Source: Polynucleobacter paludilacus (GTDB taxonomy: Bacteria; Pseudomonadota; Gammaproteobacteria; Burkholderiales; Burkholderiaceae). From it: 64,000 bases of DNA. The stretch spans positions 1,054,001 through 1,118,000 of the forward strand of contig NZ_CP061298.1 of NCBI RefSeq assembly GCF_018687595.1, written 5' to 3'. Of this stretch, positions 1 to 9,664 are shown one piece after another. Position 1 is the first letter of the stretch. Each line of letters begins with the position of its first letter. The notes below the pieces were generated by a model. That model saw nothing but the letters and a program-made list of their open reading frames with translations. It searched no databases and was not told where the DNA came from. A program made the position numbers and the translations under genes.

Positions 1-835
1 CCCAAGCCCAGATCACATAACCTGAGACGGAGTAAATGACGAAGAAGCCAAATAGAGTCAGCGGTGGGTTTGTGGAGATCAAAACAAATCCCAAAATCAT
101 CAAAACCATTACACCAAAGGGCACTCGATAGCGCACGTCCAAGGCCTTCCCGCTATAAAACTTGGCATTAGAAACCATGGTTAAGCCGGCATAAACCGTA
201 ATCAAAAAAGTAACCCAGGGAATAGCGTAATCCTGGACTGGGATCTTATTGTCATCAGCTAACCAAATGAAACCGGCTAAGAGCGATCCAGCAGCTGGGC
301 TTGGCAAACCCTGAAAGAAACGCTTATCTACTACATGAGTGTTGACGTTAAACCGAGCCAGACGCAAGGCGGCACCAGCACAGTATGTAAAGGCAGCCAA
401 CCAACCCCACTTACCCAAGTCTTTTAAGACCCATTCATACGCCACTAAAGCAGGTGCCACACCAAACGAGACCATGTCCGCCAAAGAATCGTATTGCTCG
501 CCAAAGGCACTTTGGGTATTGGTCATACGAGCGATTCGACCATCCATCCCATCTAATACTAAGGAAGCAAAAATCGCAATTGCCGCAATACCAAATTCAT
601 GATTCATCGCATTCACAATCGCAAAGAAACCACTGAATAAGGCTGCAGTAGTAAATGCGTTGGGCAATAAATAGATCCCCTTATTGCGTGGACGCTGATG
701 CACTGGATGTATTTCTTCGACTTCATAATCCAGTGGATCACCAAGCTCTGCTGCTAAGCGGTCTTCGGGATGCCTAAAATGGGAACGCGATGTGCGACTG
801 CGCTCGATTCGGCCACGACGTCTAAAGGTAGGCAT
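1..835 (-). CDS. pssA: CDP-diacylglycerol-serine O-phosphatidyltransferase, cut by the window edge
   Basis: Makes phosphatidylserine from CDP-diacylglycerol and serine at the inner membrane. Reading back from an ATG at 835, the frame stays open to base 1, so the C-terminus is outside the window. The N-terminus is arginine-rich and is followed by hydrophobic segments. The CDP-alcohol phosphatidyltransferase signature is visible (LDGMDGRIAR, then SAFG and DSLAD). It lies 10 bp after psd, which uses its product, so the two probably share a transcript downstream of ilvC. The about 278 codons seen are close to the whole family length, so little is missing. Confidence 0.93.
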   Translation of the reverse strand, partial: MPTFRRRGRIERSRTSRSHFRHPEDRLAAELGDPLDYEVEEIHPVHQRPRNKGIYLLPNAFTTAALFSGFFAIVNAMNHEFGIAAIAIFASLVLDGMDGRIARMTNTQSAFGEQYDSLADMVSFGVAPALVAYEWVLKDLGKWGWLAAFTYCAGAALRLARFNVNTHVVDKRFFQGLPSPAAGSLLAGFIWLADDNKIPVQDYAIPWVTFLITVYAGLTMVSNAKFYSGKALDVRYRVPFGVMVLMILGFVLISTNPPLTLFGFFVIYSVSGYVIWAW

Positions 836-845
836 TCTCAAGTCT

Positions 846-1493
846 TTAATCTAAGCCCGGTAAGCGAGCCAAGGCGGTATTGGTAGCAAAAACCCGATCA
901 CCTACGCTCACCATCGGTACCGCTGTTAAAGGCAGATACACATCGACCCGCGAGCCAAAGCGAATAAAGCCGTAGCGCTCACCCGCCTTCAGGCGATCAC
1001 CCACGTGAACATAACAAAGTATGCGACGTGCAATTAATCCAGCCACTTGAACCAAAGTCACCGTCTGCCCATTGGCATCAATCACCATGGCATTGCGTTC
1101 ATTCTCTAAGGAAGCCTTATCAAGATCCGCATTCACAAACTTACCAGGGAAATATTGAATCTCCTTCACAAGACCGTGAACGGCGCTGCGATTGGAGTGC
1201 ACATTAAACACATTCATGAAGACGCTAATCTTCAAGGCCTCGCGTTTAGCGTAAGGATCTTGAGTGACTTCAACCACCACGATACGACCATCGGCAGGAG
1301 AAAGCACAAGATCGCGCCCAAGGGGAGCGATCCGTTGTGGATCACGAAAGAACTGTAGAACAAAGAAAAACAAAATCCAGAGGGGCCAAGACCAAGTAAA
1401 GCCACCTAGAGAGTGGACTAATAATGTCACGACTCCCAAGACTGCCAAATAGGGCCAACCTTCTTTAGCGATCAGGGGGTGTGGATACATCAT
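846..1493 (-). CDS. psd: Phosphatidylserine decarboxylase proenzyme
   Basis: Decarboxylates phosphatidylserine to phosphatidylethanolamine. At 215 residues it is the short archetype of the family. A hydrophobic N-terminal anchor covers about residues 14-47. The self-cleavage site is the Gly180-Ser181 pair in [11 protein letters not shown]; the new Ser becomes the pyruvoyl group, leaving a small alpha chain of about 35 residues. It sits between ilvC (32 bp upstream) and pssA (10 bp downstream), an arrangement common in Burkholderiales. Confidence 0.95.
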   Translation of the reverse strand: MMYPHPLIAKEGWPYLAVLGVVTLLVHSLGGFTWSWPLWILFFFVLQFFRDPQRIAPLGRDLVLSPADGRIVVVEVTQDPYAKREALKISVFMNVFNVHSNRSAVHGLVKEIQYFPGKFVNADLDKASLENERNAMVIDANGQTVTLVQVAGLIARRILCYVHVGDRLKAGERYGFIRFGSRVDVYLPLTAVPMVSVGDRVFATNTALARLPGLD

Positions 1494-1524
1494 CTTTTAA
1501 TAGTCTCTTTAGTGATCTGGTGAC

Positions 1525-2568
<1,044 letters not shown>

Positions 2569-2596
2569 CTACTTTGTAATGAATCCGTTAAAAAAA

Positions 2597-3088
2597 TTAG
2601 ACCTTCAAAATTCGTTCGCCACGACCGATCCCAGAGCCGCCTGAACGGACAGTTTCCAAAATCGATGCGCGATCAATCGAATCAATAAATGCATCGAGTT
2701 TCATGCCATCACCCGTGAGCTCAATCGTGTAACTTTTATCGGTGACATCAATAATGCGGCCACGGAAGATGTCAGTTGTGCGCTTGAGCTCTTCACGCTC
2801 CTTACCAACTGCGCGCACTTTGATCATCATCAGCTCACGCTCGATATGAGGACCTTCGGTCAAATCAAAGACCTTTACCACTTCAACTAAGCGGTTCAGA
2901 TGCTTTGTGATTTGCTCGATGATGTCTTCAGAACCAACTGTCACAATCGTCATACGCGACAAAGAAGAATCCTCGGTTGGCGCAACACTCAGTGTCTCAA
3001 TGTTGTAGCCCCGTGCCGAGAATAAGCCAACCACACGCGATAAAGCGCCTGGTTCGTTCTCTAATAAAACCGAAATAATGTGTCGCAT
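2597..3088 (-). CDS. ilvN: Acetolactate synthase small (regulatory) subunit
   Basis: Regulatory partner of IlvB; binds valine for feedback control. An N-terminal ACT domain occupies about residues 1-75 (start MRHIISVLLENEPGALSRV, with GLFSARGYNIETL) and a C-terminal ALS small-subunit domain follows. The length of 163 residues is normal for the ilvN/ilvH family. Its ATG shares one base with the ilvB stop (TAATG), so translation is likely coupled and subunit ratios linked. Confidence 0.96.
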   Translation of the reverse strand: MRHIISVLLENEPGALSRVVGLFSARGYNIETLSVAPTEDSSLSRMTIVTVGSEDIIEQITKHLNRLVEVVKVFDLTEGPHIERELMMIKVRAVGKEREELKRTTDIFRGRIIDVTDKSYTIELTGDGMKLDAFIDSIDRASILETVRSGGSGIGRGERILKV

Positions 3089-4869
3089 TAGAGATCCTCG
3101 CTACCCAAGAGCATCTCACTAATGCCCTTACCGGCCTGCACCATAGGCCAAACGTTTTCTTCCGGATCGGTCTGAAAATCCATAAATACAGTGCGGTCCT
3201 TCAAGCGAATGGCTTCCTTGAGCGCGCCCTCAACATCAGACTTCTTCTCAATGCGCATGCCAACGTGACCAAAGGCTTCAGCCAATTTCACGAAGTCTGG
3301 TAAAGAATCCATGTATGAACTGGAGTAACGCTTGTTATAGGTCAACTCCTGCCATTGACGAACCATACCTAAGTAGCGATTGTTCAAAGACACGATCTTC
3401 ACCGGTGTGTTGTATTGCTTGCAGGTTGACAGCTCCTGAATACACATCTGAATCGAACCCTCACCAGTCACAGTGAAAACGTCTTTATCTGGGAAGGCTT
3501 TCTTGATGCCCATAGCGTACGGCAAGCCAACGCCCATGGTGCCAAGACCACCCGAGTTAATCCAGCGACGGGGTTTATCAAACTTGTAGAACTGTGCAGC
3601 CCACATTTGATGCTGACCAACGTCAGAGCAAATAAAGGCATCACCACCAGTGAGCTCCCAAAGCTTCTGAATGACGTACTGAGGCTTTACGATTTGGGAC
3701 TGCTCGTCATACTTCAAGCAATCTTTTTTGCGCCATTCATTAATCTGCGCCCACCACGCTGCCAGCTTGGCATCATTCTTCAGCGGCCCTGCTACTTTGA
3801 GCTGCGCAGTCATCTCTTGCAACACTTCTTTGAGGTTGCCAACAATGGGAACATCCACCTTCACCCGTTTCGAAATCACAGAGGGATCGATATCGATGTG
3901 GATGATCTTGCGCGGATGACTTGCAAAGTGTTCGGTATTACCGATCACGCGATCGTCAAAGCGCGCGCCAATCGCTATCAACACATCGCTGTGTTGCATT
4001 GCCATATTGGCTTCGTAAGTGCCGTGCATACCCAGCATGCCCAAAAACTGTGGGCTCGTTCCAGGAAAACCACCCAAGCCCATCAAGGTATTGGTGACGG
4101 GATAACCCAAGAGATCAGCGAATTCTTTTAACTCTGGCGCAGCATCGGCCAGGATGATGCCGCCGCCGGTATAAATATAAGGACGCTCAGCCTCTTGTAG
4201 CAAAGCAACCGCTTTGCGGATTTGACCGCTATGGCCCTTCACTACCGGGTTATAGGAACGCATCTCCAAGGTTTCGGGATAAACAAAAGGTCCCTTGGTT
4301 GCGGAGATATCTTTGGGAATATCGACCAAGACTGGGCCAGGTCTTCCAGTGCGTGCAATATGAAAAGCCTTCTTCAACACCAGGGGCAAATCTTTAATGT
4401 CTTTAACCAAGAAATTGTGCTTCACGATTGGACGTGTAATGCCTACCGTATCCGCTTCTTGGAAAGCATCTTCACCAATCGCATAAGTTGGTACGTTACC
4501 GCTAATGATCACCATCGGGATCGAGTCGGTATACGCAGTCGCAATTCCGGTAACAGCATTCGTTACGCCAGGACCGGATGTGACTAAAGCAACGCCAACC
4601 TTGCCGGTTGCGCGTGCATAACCATCAGCCGCATGCACTGCTGCTTGCTCATGGCGAACCAGGATATGTTCAAACTTATCCTGTTTAAAAATTTCGTCGT
4701 AGATAAAAAGCACTGCTCCACCGGGATATCCCCAGACAAATTCAACGCCTTCTGCGTGCAAAGCATGCACGAGCATTTCGGCACCGATCATTTCTGGTGG
4801 AGGGGTTTTGGAGCTGGCTGAGTCTGGATTAGCTGTTTTAGCTAAAAATTCTGCGCTGCTTGTATTCAT
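3088..4869 (-). CDS. ilvB: Acetolactate synthase large (catalytic) subunit
   Basis: Thiamine-diphosphate enzyme that condenses pyruvate with pyruvate or 2-oxobutyrate, the first common step of branched-chain amino acid synthesis. The 593 residues include an N-terminal TPP domain (GYPGGAVLFIYDEI and the catalytic Glu in RHEQAAVHAADGYARATG), a central FAD-type domain and a C-terminal TPP-binding domain (GEGSIQMCIQEL and SLNNRYLGMVRQW). First gene of ilvBNC, with its own promoter and a leader of roughly 130 nt. About 35 poorly conserved residues precede the core. Confidence 0.97.
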   Translation of the reverse strand: MNTSSAEFLAKTANPDSASSKTPPPEMIGAEMLVHALHAEGVEFVWGYPGGAVLFIYDEIFKQDKFEHILVRHEQAAVHAADGYARATGKVGVALVTSGPGVTNAVTGIATAYTDSIPMVIISGNVPTYAIGEDAFQEADTVGITRPIVKHNFLVKDIKDLPLVLKKAFHIARTGRPGPVLVDIPKDISATKGPFVYPETLEMRSYNPVVKGHSGQIRKAVALLQEAERPYIYTGGGIILADAAPELKEFADLLGYPVTNTLMGLGGFPGTSPQFLGMLGMHGTYEANMAMQHSDVLIAIGARFDDRVIGNTEHFASHPRKIIHIDIDPSVISKRVKVDVPIVGNLKEVLQEMTAQLKVAGPLKNDAKLAAWWAQINEWRKKDCLKYDEQSQIVKPQYVIQKLWELTGGDAFICSDVGQHQMWAAQFYKFDKPRRWINSGGLGTMGVGLPYAMGIKKAFPDKDVFTVTGEGSIQMCIQELSTCKQYNTPVKIVSLNNRYLGMVRQWQELTYNKRYSSSYMDSLPDFVKLAEAFGHVGMRIEKKSDVEGALKEAIRLKDRTVFMDFQTDPEENVWPMVQAGKGISEMLLGSEDL

Positions 4870-4885
4870 TTTCTTTCGTCCTTTG

Positions 4886-4987
4886 CAATTTTCGGCAAAA
4901 AATTGTTTGGTCTGTTCTGTCCCTGGCTTATGACCTGGGTTCGAACGGCGCTGCTACCAAAGAAAATCACTTCTTGAATGATTTTCT
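4886..4987 (-). promoter_or_regulatory. ilvB leader with two hairpins
   Basis: The untranslated leader of ilvB holds two inverted repeats. One has 9-bp perfect arms (AGAAAATCA and TGATTTTCT) at 4961-4969 and 4979-4987 with a 9-nt loop. The second has 7-bp arms (CAATTTT and AAAATTG) at 4886-4905 with a 6-nt loop and ends a few bases before the AAAGGA ribosome site. Neither is followed by a long T run, so a classical attenuator is not obvious. A cis-regulatory RNA is plausible; this is inference. Confidence 0.4.
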
Positions 4988-5005
4988 CGGCAGTAAGCCC
5001 TCTAT

Positions 5006-5033
5006 TCTATAGCAATCCCCTAAAATAGCTCAA
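5006..5033 (-). promoter_or_regulatory. Sigma-70 promoter of ilvBNC
   Basis: On the minus strand a -35 box TTGAGC (5028-5033) and a -10 box TATAGA (5006-5011) are separated by 16 bp, about 140 bp before the ilvB start. It lies back to back with the sigma-factor operon that starts at 5062. Confidence 0.5.
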
Positions 5034-5061
5034 CCATACCGATTCAGGTCTAATCCTTTGC

Positions 5062-5631
5062 ATGGCATCAGCCCAAGAACTATCTGATTTTCTGAGCAGT
5101 GTTGAGCAGCGCGCTTTTAAACAAGCGGTCTACGCTGTGCGAGACGACGATGCTGCGCTGGATATTGTTCAGGACGCCATGATCAAACTGGCTGAAAAAT
5201 ACGGTGATCGGCCAGCCGCCGAACTCCCGCTAGTCTTTACTCGTATCCTCCAAAACCGGATTCATGACTGGTTTAGAAGGCAAAAGGTCAGAAATGCTTG
5301 GGTGACCCTATTTTCTAGCATGGGTAAAAAATCCGAGGAAAACGATGATTTTGACCCTTTAGAGCAACTTTCTGCCCCAGATGACAGCCAAATTCATCAA
5401 GATGGGTCTCAAAAGCTGGAACAAAGTCAGCTTTTACAGGCTTTAGAGTCAGAAATATCTAAATTACCTGTCCGTCAACGAGAAGCCTTCCTCATGCGTT
5501 ATTGGGATGAGCTCAGTATTTCTGATACCGCAAAAGCAATGAATTGTAGTGAAGGTAGTGTAAAAACACATTGTTCAAGAGCCACTCAGTCTTTAGCTAA
5601 AGCATTGAAATTAAAAGGAATTACCCTGTGA
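5062..5631 (+). CDS. ECF-type RNA polymerase sigma factor
   Basis: Alternative sigma factor of 189 residues. Region 2 spans about residues 10-80 (DAALDIVQDAMIKLAEKYGD, then RILQNRIHDWFRR). Region 4 spans about 130-183 (LPVRQREAFLMRYWDELSISDTA and CSEGSVKTHCSRA) and forms the -35 binding helix-turn-helix. Between them is an acidic, poorly conserved linker of about 40 residues. The stop overlaps the GTG of the next gene by 4 bp. The next gene encodes a small membrane protein, consistent with an anti-sigma partner, but no zinc-binding anti-sigma motif is seen there. Confidence 0.9.
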   Translation: MASAQELSDFLSSVEQRAFKQAVYAVRDDDAALDIVQDAMIKLAEKYGDRPAAELPLVFTRILQNRIHDWFRRQKVRNAWVTLFSSMGKKSEENDDFDPLEQLSAPDDSQIHQDGSQKLEQSQLLQALESEISKLPVRQREAFLMRYWDELSISDTAKAMNCSEGSVKTHCSRATQSLAKALKLKGITL

Positions 5632-6086
5632 ACCACAGCAAAATTGACAATTTGACCCCACTAGAAGCCGATCGCTTTGGTCAGGCCAGCGCTGCTCTTT
5701 TGCGTCAGGGAGCCCAAAACTTACCTGCGAACATTAAAGACCGTCTTTATGCAGTACGTATGAAGGCGCTGTCACTGAGCAAAGCTCAAGTGCATGCTCG
5801 CTCTAACGTATTAGCCACTAATACTGGTAACTGGTCATCACACTCGAGCACGCTTTGGGATGGCTTCAGATGGGCTGCACCCGTCGCCTTTTTGGTTCTG
5901 GGTCTTTATGGTATTGCTCAGTGGCAGCAAGATTCACGAATTAATGACATTGCCCAAGTCGATGCGGCCTTATTAACTGACGATGTTCCACCTGATGCCT
6001 ATGCAGATAGCGGCTTTTTGAGCTTCTTAAAGAATGGCCCCCTATCAGACTCGGACTCTGATAGCGTAGACCCTTCGACTCACTAA
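5628..6086 (+). CDS. DUF3619 family membrane protein, possible sigma-factor partner
   Basis: A 152-residue protein with a soluble N-terminal half, one membrane segment (RWAAPVAFLVLGLYGIAQW, about residues 83-101) and a short acidic Asp/Ser-rich tail (SDSDSDS). Starts at a GTG overlapping the sigma-factor stop by 4 bp, so translation is coupled. I recognise it as the DUF3619 type that follows ECF sigma genes in Burkholderiales. The topology (cytoplasmic N-terminus, single membrane span) fits an anti-sigma factor, but that role is inferred from position only. Confidence 0.75.
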   Translation: MNHSKIDNLTPLEADRFGQASAALLRQGAQNLPANIKDRLYAVRMKALSLSKAQVHARSNVLATNTGNWSSHSSTLWDGFRWAAPVAFLVLGLYGIAQWQQDSRINDIAQVDAALLTDDVPPDAYADSGFLSFLKNGPLSDSDSDSVDPSTH

Positions 6087-6119
6087 GCCCATACTGGCTA
6101 AGCCAGCTTAATTCTGCCT

Positions 6120-6758
6120 ATGCCCCACTCCCTCAAAAACCATCTCGCCAGTAGCCTAGCCCTGCTGGCTTTATGCTTTCTGGGGCCCGTTGGCTTAAGC
6201 GGCGCACAAGCTCAAAGCTCTGGAGCAGCAGGTGGAGCTCATGCAAAAGCGACTGGCATTCCCGAGAAAACACCAGATGGAATTTGGGATAACTTAAAAC
6301 CGAGTCAACAAGCAATATTGGCTCCGCTAGAGGAAGACTGGGATTACCTCACACCCGAAAGTCGTAAACGCTGGGTTCAGGTTTCTAATCTTTACCCAAA
6401 GATGAGTGAATCAGAGCAACAACGCCTTCAATCTAGGATGAAGAGTTGGTCGAATTTATCCCAAAAAGATCGTCGCATTGCCCGCGAGAACTATCTTGCC
6501 AGCCTGAAGTTTCCTGCAGACAAAAAAGCAGAGGCCTGGAGTGCCTATCAAAAACTGAGCGAAGAACAAAAAAAGAAATTGGCCATGCTCGAGGAGAGTA
6601 AAAAGAAGCCCAATGCAGTAAGCTCGCCAACCTTGATACAGCATCCGATAACTCAAAAGTCCGACATTGTCATCAAAGCTCCGCACAATCCGCCTAGCAC
6701 GAGCACCACCCCCGCTGAATCTAATAGCGAAAGCTCCTCAAACTCAAATCCCTATTGA
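6120..6758 (+). CDS. DUF3106 family exported protein
   Basis: 212 residues with a signal peptide at about 1-32 (SSLALLALCFLGPVGLSGAQAQ). The core contains repeated short helices with Trp and Leu (WDNLKPSQQAILAPLEEDW, ESRKRWVQVSNLYPKMS, MKSWSNLSQKDRRIARENY), typical of DUF3106. The C-terminus is low-complexity, rich in Ser, Thr, Pro and Asn. Third gene of the sigma-factor operon. Probably periplasmic; the repeated Leu/Trp helices resemble periplasmic stress sensors, but no function is established. Confidence 0.75.
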   Translation: MPHSLKNHLASSLALLALCFLGPVGLSGAQAQSSGAAGGAHAKATGIPEKTPDGIWDNLKPSQQAILAPLEEDWDYLTPESRKRWVQVSNLYPKMSESEQQRLQSRMKSWSNLSQKDRRIARENYLASLKFPADKKAEAWSAYQKLSEEQKKKLAMLEESKKKPNAVSSPTLIQHPITQKSDIVIKAPHNPPSTSTTPAESNSESSSNSNPY

Positions 6759-6767
6759 GCTATTTGC

Positions 6768-7304
6768 ATGACCCCTTCTGAGTTAAATGCATTACCTGCA
6801 CCCCTGTTTTGGCGCAGAGTGTTTTGCAGCCTTTATGAACAGCTCGTTTTATTGGGCGTTGTGGCTTTGACTTTTTTATTGCCGAACCTAGCCCTAGGCA
6901 TTTTGTTCGGAATTTCTTTGCCGAGCTGGCTGACTTTTTTATATCTGTATCTCGTGCTTGGGTTTTACTTTGTTTGGTACTGGACCAAGACGGGACAAAC
7001 TTTAGCGATGCAAACCTGGCGCATCAGACTGATTGCTCTCAATGGGATGGCGCCGACCCGCATTCAAGCAATACGGCGTTACATTTATGGATCACTATGG
7101 CTTGCGCCTTGTATTGGTATCCAATACTGCTTTGATTTACATCGCTGGCAAATTATTGAAATGCTATTTTTTGTGGCGCTCTTTTTGTGGCCACTCAGCA
7201 TCTTCTTGGATCGAGTAAGTCCATTACAGCGTCAAGGACTTCCCGATCGGTTGGCAGGTACGCGTCAAGTCGTTCTACCAACAAATCGGGTCACACTGAG
7301 CTGA
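6768..7304 (+). CDS. RDD family membrane protein
   Basis: 178 residues with several hydrophobic segments. The RDD signature appears as an N-terminal Arg (FWRRVFCSLYE), a central TKTGQTLAMQTWRIRL and a C-terminal LDRVSPLQRQGLPDRLAGT. Some RDD proteins are Na+/H+ antiporters; most are uncharacterised. It follows the DUF3106 gene by 9 bp and closes the operon. It converges with the lipoprotein gene at 7306 with only one base between them. Confidence 0.85.
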   Translation: MTPSELNALPAPLFWRRVFCSLYEQLVLLGVVALTFLLPNLALGILFGISLPSWLTFLYLYLVLGFYFVWYWTKTGQTLAMQTWRIRLIALNGMAPTRIQAIRRYIYGSLWLAPCIGIQYCFDLHRWQIIEMLFFVALFLWPLSIFLDRVSPLQRQGLPDRLAGTRQVVLPTNRVTLS

Positions 7305-7305
7305 C

Positions 7306-7962
7306 TTACTGCCCCAAAGGCTTGGGCAACTTCGCAGCGTACTTATTCAGCTCTACTTCGTATAGCTTCAAGATCTGCGCCAAGGCTTCTTGCTGACCTT
7401 GAACAAGTGCTTCTGGGGTGTTATTCGTCAAAGCAACTCGCTTGGTATAGCGATTATTGCCAATCACCGGCTTTTCGTTACCTGCTGTTGTTACGGTGAG
7501 GAAGAACTCGACTGTTACAACAGCCTCTGGTCGAACTCGGTAATCACCATAAAACTCTTCTACGCTAGCCTGCAAGGTATAAAAAGGAAAGAAGCTGGTG
7601 TTCTGCCCCACCGTCATTGCAAACATATTGGCCTGGTTCATCCACTGACGAGTAGCATTGGAGACCATCTCATTTGGTAATGTGGCATAGACGTTATAGA
7701 AGTCTTTCTCATAACGGTTATCACCCAAGCGATAGACCAGAGATTTACCATCAAATGGGGGCGTTACTGAAACTGTGCCCATCCGTAACCAAATATCCGT
7801 ACGAGCTTGATAAGTAGGACCCGTTCTCACAGGGGCCACTAACCAGCTATTGGTCTCGATGGGTGGGCGATTTGGCAATGAGCAAGCCAATAATGTGCAG
7901 GCCGATGCAGCACAGAGGATGAACTTCAGCGTATTGGCACTCATGATGTGATTGAATCTCAT
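7306..7962 (-). CDS. ABC-type transport auxiliary lipoprotein (PqiC/LptE-like fold)
   Basis: Outer- or inner-membrane lipoprotein of 218 residues, fourth gene of an MCE transporter operon. A lipobox (CTLLACSLPN) places the lipidated Cys near residue 27. The body matches the ABC-type transport auxiliary lipoprotein family (motifs GTVSVTPPFDGKSLVYRLGDNRYEKDFYNVYA). It starts 4 bp inside the MlaD-like gene. Its probable role is to link the MCE protein in the periplasm to the outer membrane. Confidence 0.82.
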   Translation of the reverse strand: MRFNHIMSANTLKFILCAASACTLLACSLPNRPPIETNSWLVAPVRTGPTYQARTDIWLRMGTVSVTPPFDGKSLVYRLGDNRYEKDFYNVYATLPNEMVSNATRQWMNQANMFAMTVGQNTSFFPFYTLQASVEEFYGDYRVRPEAVVTVEFFLTVTTAGNEKPVIGNNRYTKRVALTNNTPEALVQGQQEALAQILKLYEVELNKYAAKLPKPLGQ

Positions 7963-8903
7963 TTTTGACCTCCCGCAGCGCTACTGCTTTGTGTTCCATT
8001 CATGGGCAGAATAATTTTTGGTGGAGGCTCCCCCCAAATCAGGGTGGCAGGCGAGCGACTGGCAATCCGCGACAACTCATTGAGCTGTTCGGTCGTTTGA
8101 CGAATATTTTCCATGGAGATTTCTGTATTGCCTTGGACGCTCGTGAGAGTCTGACGCAAAGAGACTATTGACCCAATCAGCTCTCGGGTTAAGACTTCTA
8201 GCTCACCTTTATCCGTCACCTTAGAGATACGCTCCAGAACGATATTGAGCTCTTGTACAGACTTCACGACACCCTGGTTTCCTTTACCATCGCCAGCCAT
8301 CAGCACGTTGAGGTTGGTTAATAAGGCGTTAAATTTTTGCTGAGTTTCCTGTATGTCGGCTTTGCTCAATGAATCCACAATCTTCTGTAGGCCAGAAAGA
8401 ATTTCATCAGTCTGACTTGGCAATGAAGGGATCTCAAAATACTCCGGTTTCCATGGAAATTTTAGCGGTGGATACATTTCTGCAGAAGAGTGCGATGCAA
8501 AGTCAAACTCAACATAGTTCACACCCGTAATCCCCATCGACTTCACGCGAGTACGAAGACGATCCTGTACAAACGTATTCAGACTTTCTTGATCGATCTT
8601 ATCGCCAAAGATTTGCATCCGGATCACCACATATTCTTTGCGCTCCGTAATCGGAGTTTCTTTCTCATACATATCGCCAGATAAGCCGACTAAAGTAACT
8701 TGTCCAATCTTGACCCCCCGAAAACGAACGGGAGCACCAACATCCAAGCCAGTGACAGACTGTTTGACGTAGGTTTCCACCATGAAGGAGGGTTTGAACA
8801 AACGCCCTCCTCCAAAGATCAGAATAATGGCAATCAAAACGCCGATGGCACTGAGTACAAACGCACCTAAGCGAAAATAATTGGGATTGGCATTGTTACT
8901 CAT
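7959..8903 (-). CDS. MlaD/MCE family periplasmic lipid-binding protein
   Basis: 314 residues with an N-terminal anchor at about 11-31 (LGAFVLSAIGVLIAIILIFGG). An MCE domain at about 38-120 follows (VTGLDVGAPVRFRGVKIGQV, then GINGVNYVEFD-like residues MGITGVNYVEF), then a long helical region rich in Gln/Leu. This is longer than E. coli MlaD and nearer to two-part MCE proteins whose helices build a tunnel. Overlaps the ATPase gene by 4 bp, so the subunits are co-translated. Confidence 0.88.
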   Translation of the reverse strand: MSNNANPNYFRLGAFVLSAIGVLIAIILIFGGGRLFKPSFMVETYVKQSVTGLDVGAPVRFRGVKIGQVTLVGLSGDMYEKETPITERKEYVVIRMQIFGDKIDQESLNTFVQDRLRTRVKSMGITGVNYVEFDFASHSSAEMYPPLKFPWKPEYFEIPSLPSQTDEILSGLQKIVDSLSKADIQETQQKFNALLTNLNVLMAGDGKGNQGVVKSVQELNIVLERISKVTDKGELEVLTRELIGSIVSLRQTLTSVQGNTEISMENIRQTTEQLNELSRIASRSPATLIWGEPPPKIILPMNGTQSSSAAGGQK

Positions 8904-9664
8904 GCGACTTCCTTACTCATAATGCGGTTAAAGAATTGATGGACGCGAGGGTCGGGGCTGGAATCTCGTAATACCTTGGGATCACCCTCGGCAATAATAC
9001 TTTTGGTCTTTTTATCTAGCATGATGACTTTATCGGCAATGGCGTAGATGCTCGCCAACTCATGAGAAACAATCACAAAGGTAAAACCGAGGTTTTTAGA
9101 TAAATCCAAGATGGTACTGTCCAGATCTGCTGAGGTAATTGGATCAAGACCTGCAGAAGGCTCATCCAAGAACAGAATCTTCGGATCCAATGCCATCGCA
9201 CGCGCAATGGCAGCGCGCTTTTGCATACCACCACTAATCTCGTTCGGCATATAGCTTTCATAAGGCAGCAAACCAACTAAATCGAGTTTGCAACGTGCTA
9301 AGAGCTTCATTTGGTCTTGGGTCAACTGGGTGTACTCTTCCATAAAGAGTGTCACGTTATCCAGGAGATTCATTGAGCCAAATAAAGCACCCTGCTGGTA
9401 CATCATGCCAAAGCTCGTCATAATTTTTTGTCGCTCGGCACCGACTGCAGTCGTAATGTTCTGCCCTTCAATCAAGACATCACCAGCCAAAGGTTGATGG
9501 AGACCGTTGAGATTGGTTAATAGGCTCGATTTTCCGCAACCAGAGCCGCCAAGAATCACAAAGATTTCGCCAGCGTTCACGGAGAAATTGAGGTTCTGGA
9601 GCAAAATATTTGAGCCATAACCTACGGTCAGGTTCTGCACATCAATGGCTGGTGTGTTTGTCAT
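8900..9664 (-). CDS. MCE/Mla-type ABC transporter ATP-binding protein
   Basis: 254-residue ATPase of the lipid transporter, closest to MlaF. Walker A is GGSGCGKS at residues 39-46; the signature is ISGGMQKR and Walker B ILFLDEPSAGLDP, with switch His in VSHE. Gene overlaps on both sides (1 bp with the permease, 4 bp with the MCE protein) mark a tight operon. Drives phospholipid movement between inner and outer membrane; direction cannot be read from the sequence. Confidence 0.92.
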   Translation of the reverse strand: MTNTPAIDVQNLTVGYGSNILLQNLNFSVNAGEIFVILGGSGCGKSSLLTNLNGLHQPLAGDVLIEGQNITTAVGAERQKIMTSFGMMYQQGALFGSMNLLDNVTLFMEEYTQLTQDQMKLLARCKLDLVGLLPYESYMPNEISGGMQKRAAIARAMALDPKILFLDEPSAGLDPITSADLDSTILDLSKNLGFTFVIVSHELASIYAIADKVIMLDKKTKSIIAEGDPKVLRDSSPDPRVHQFFNRIMSKEVA

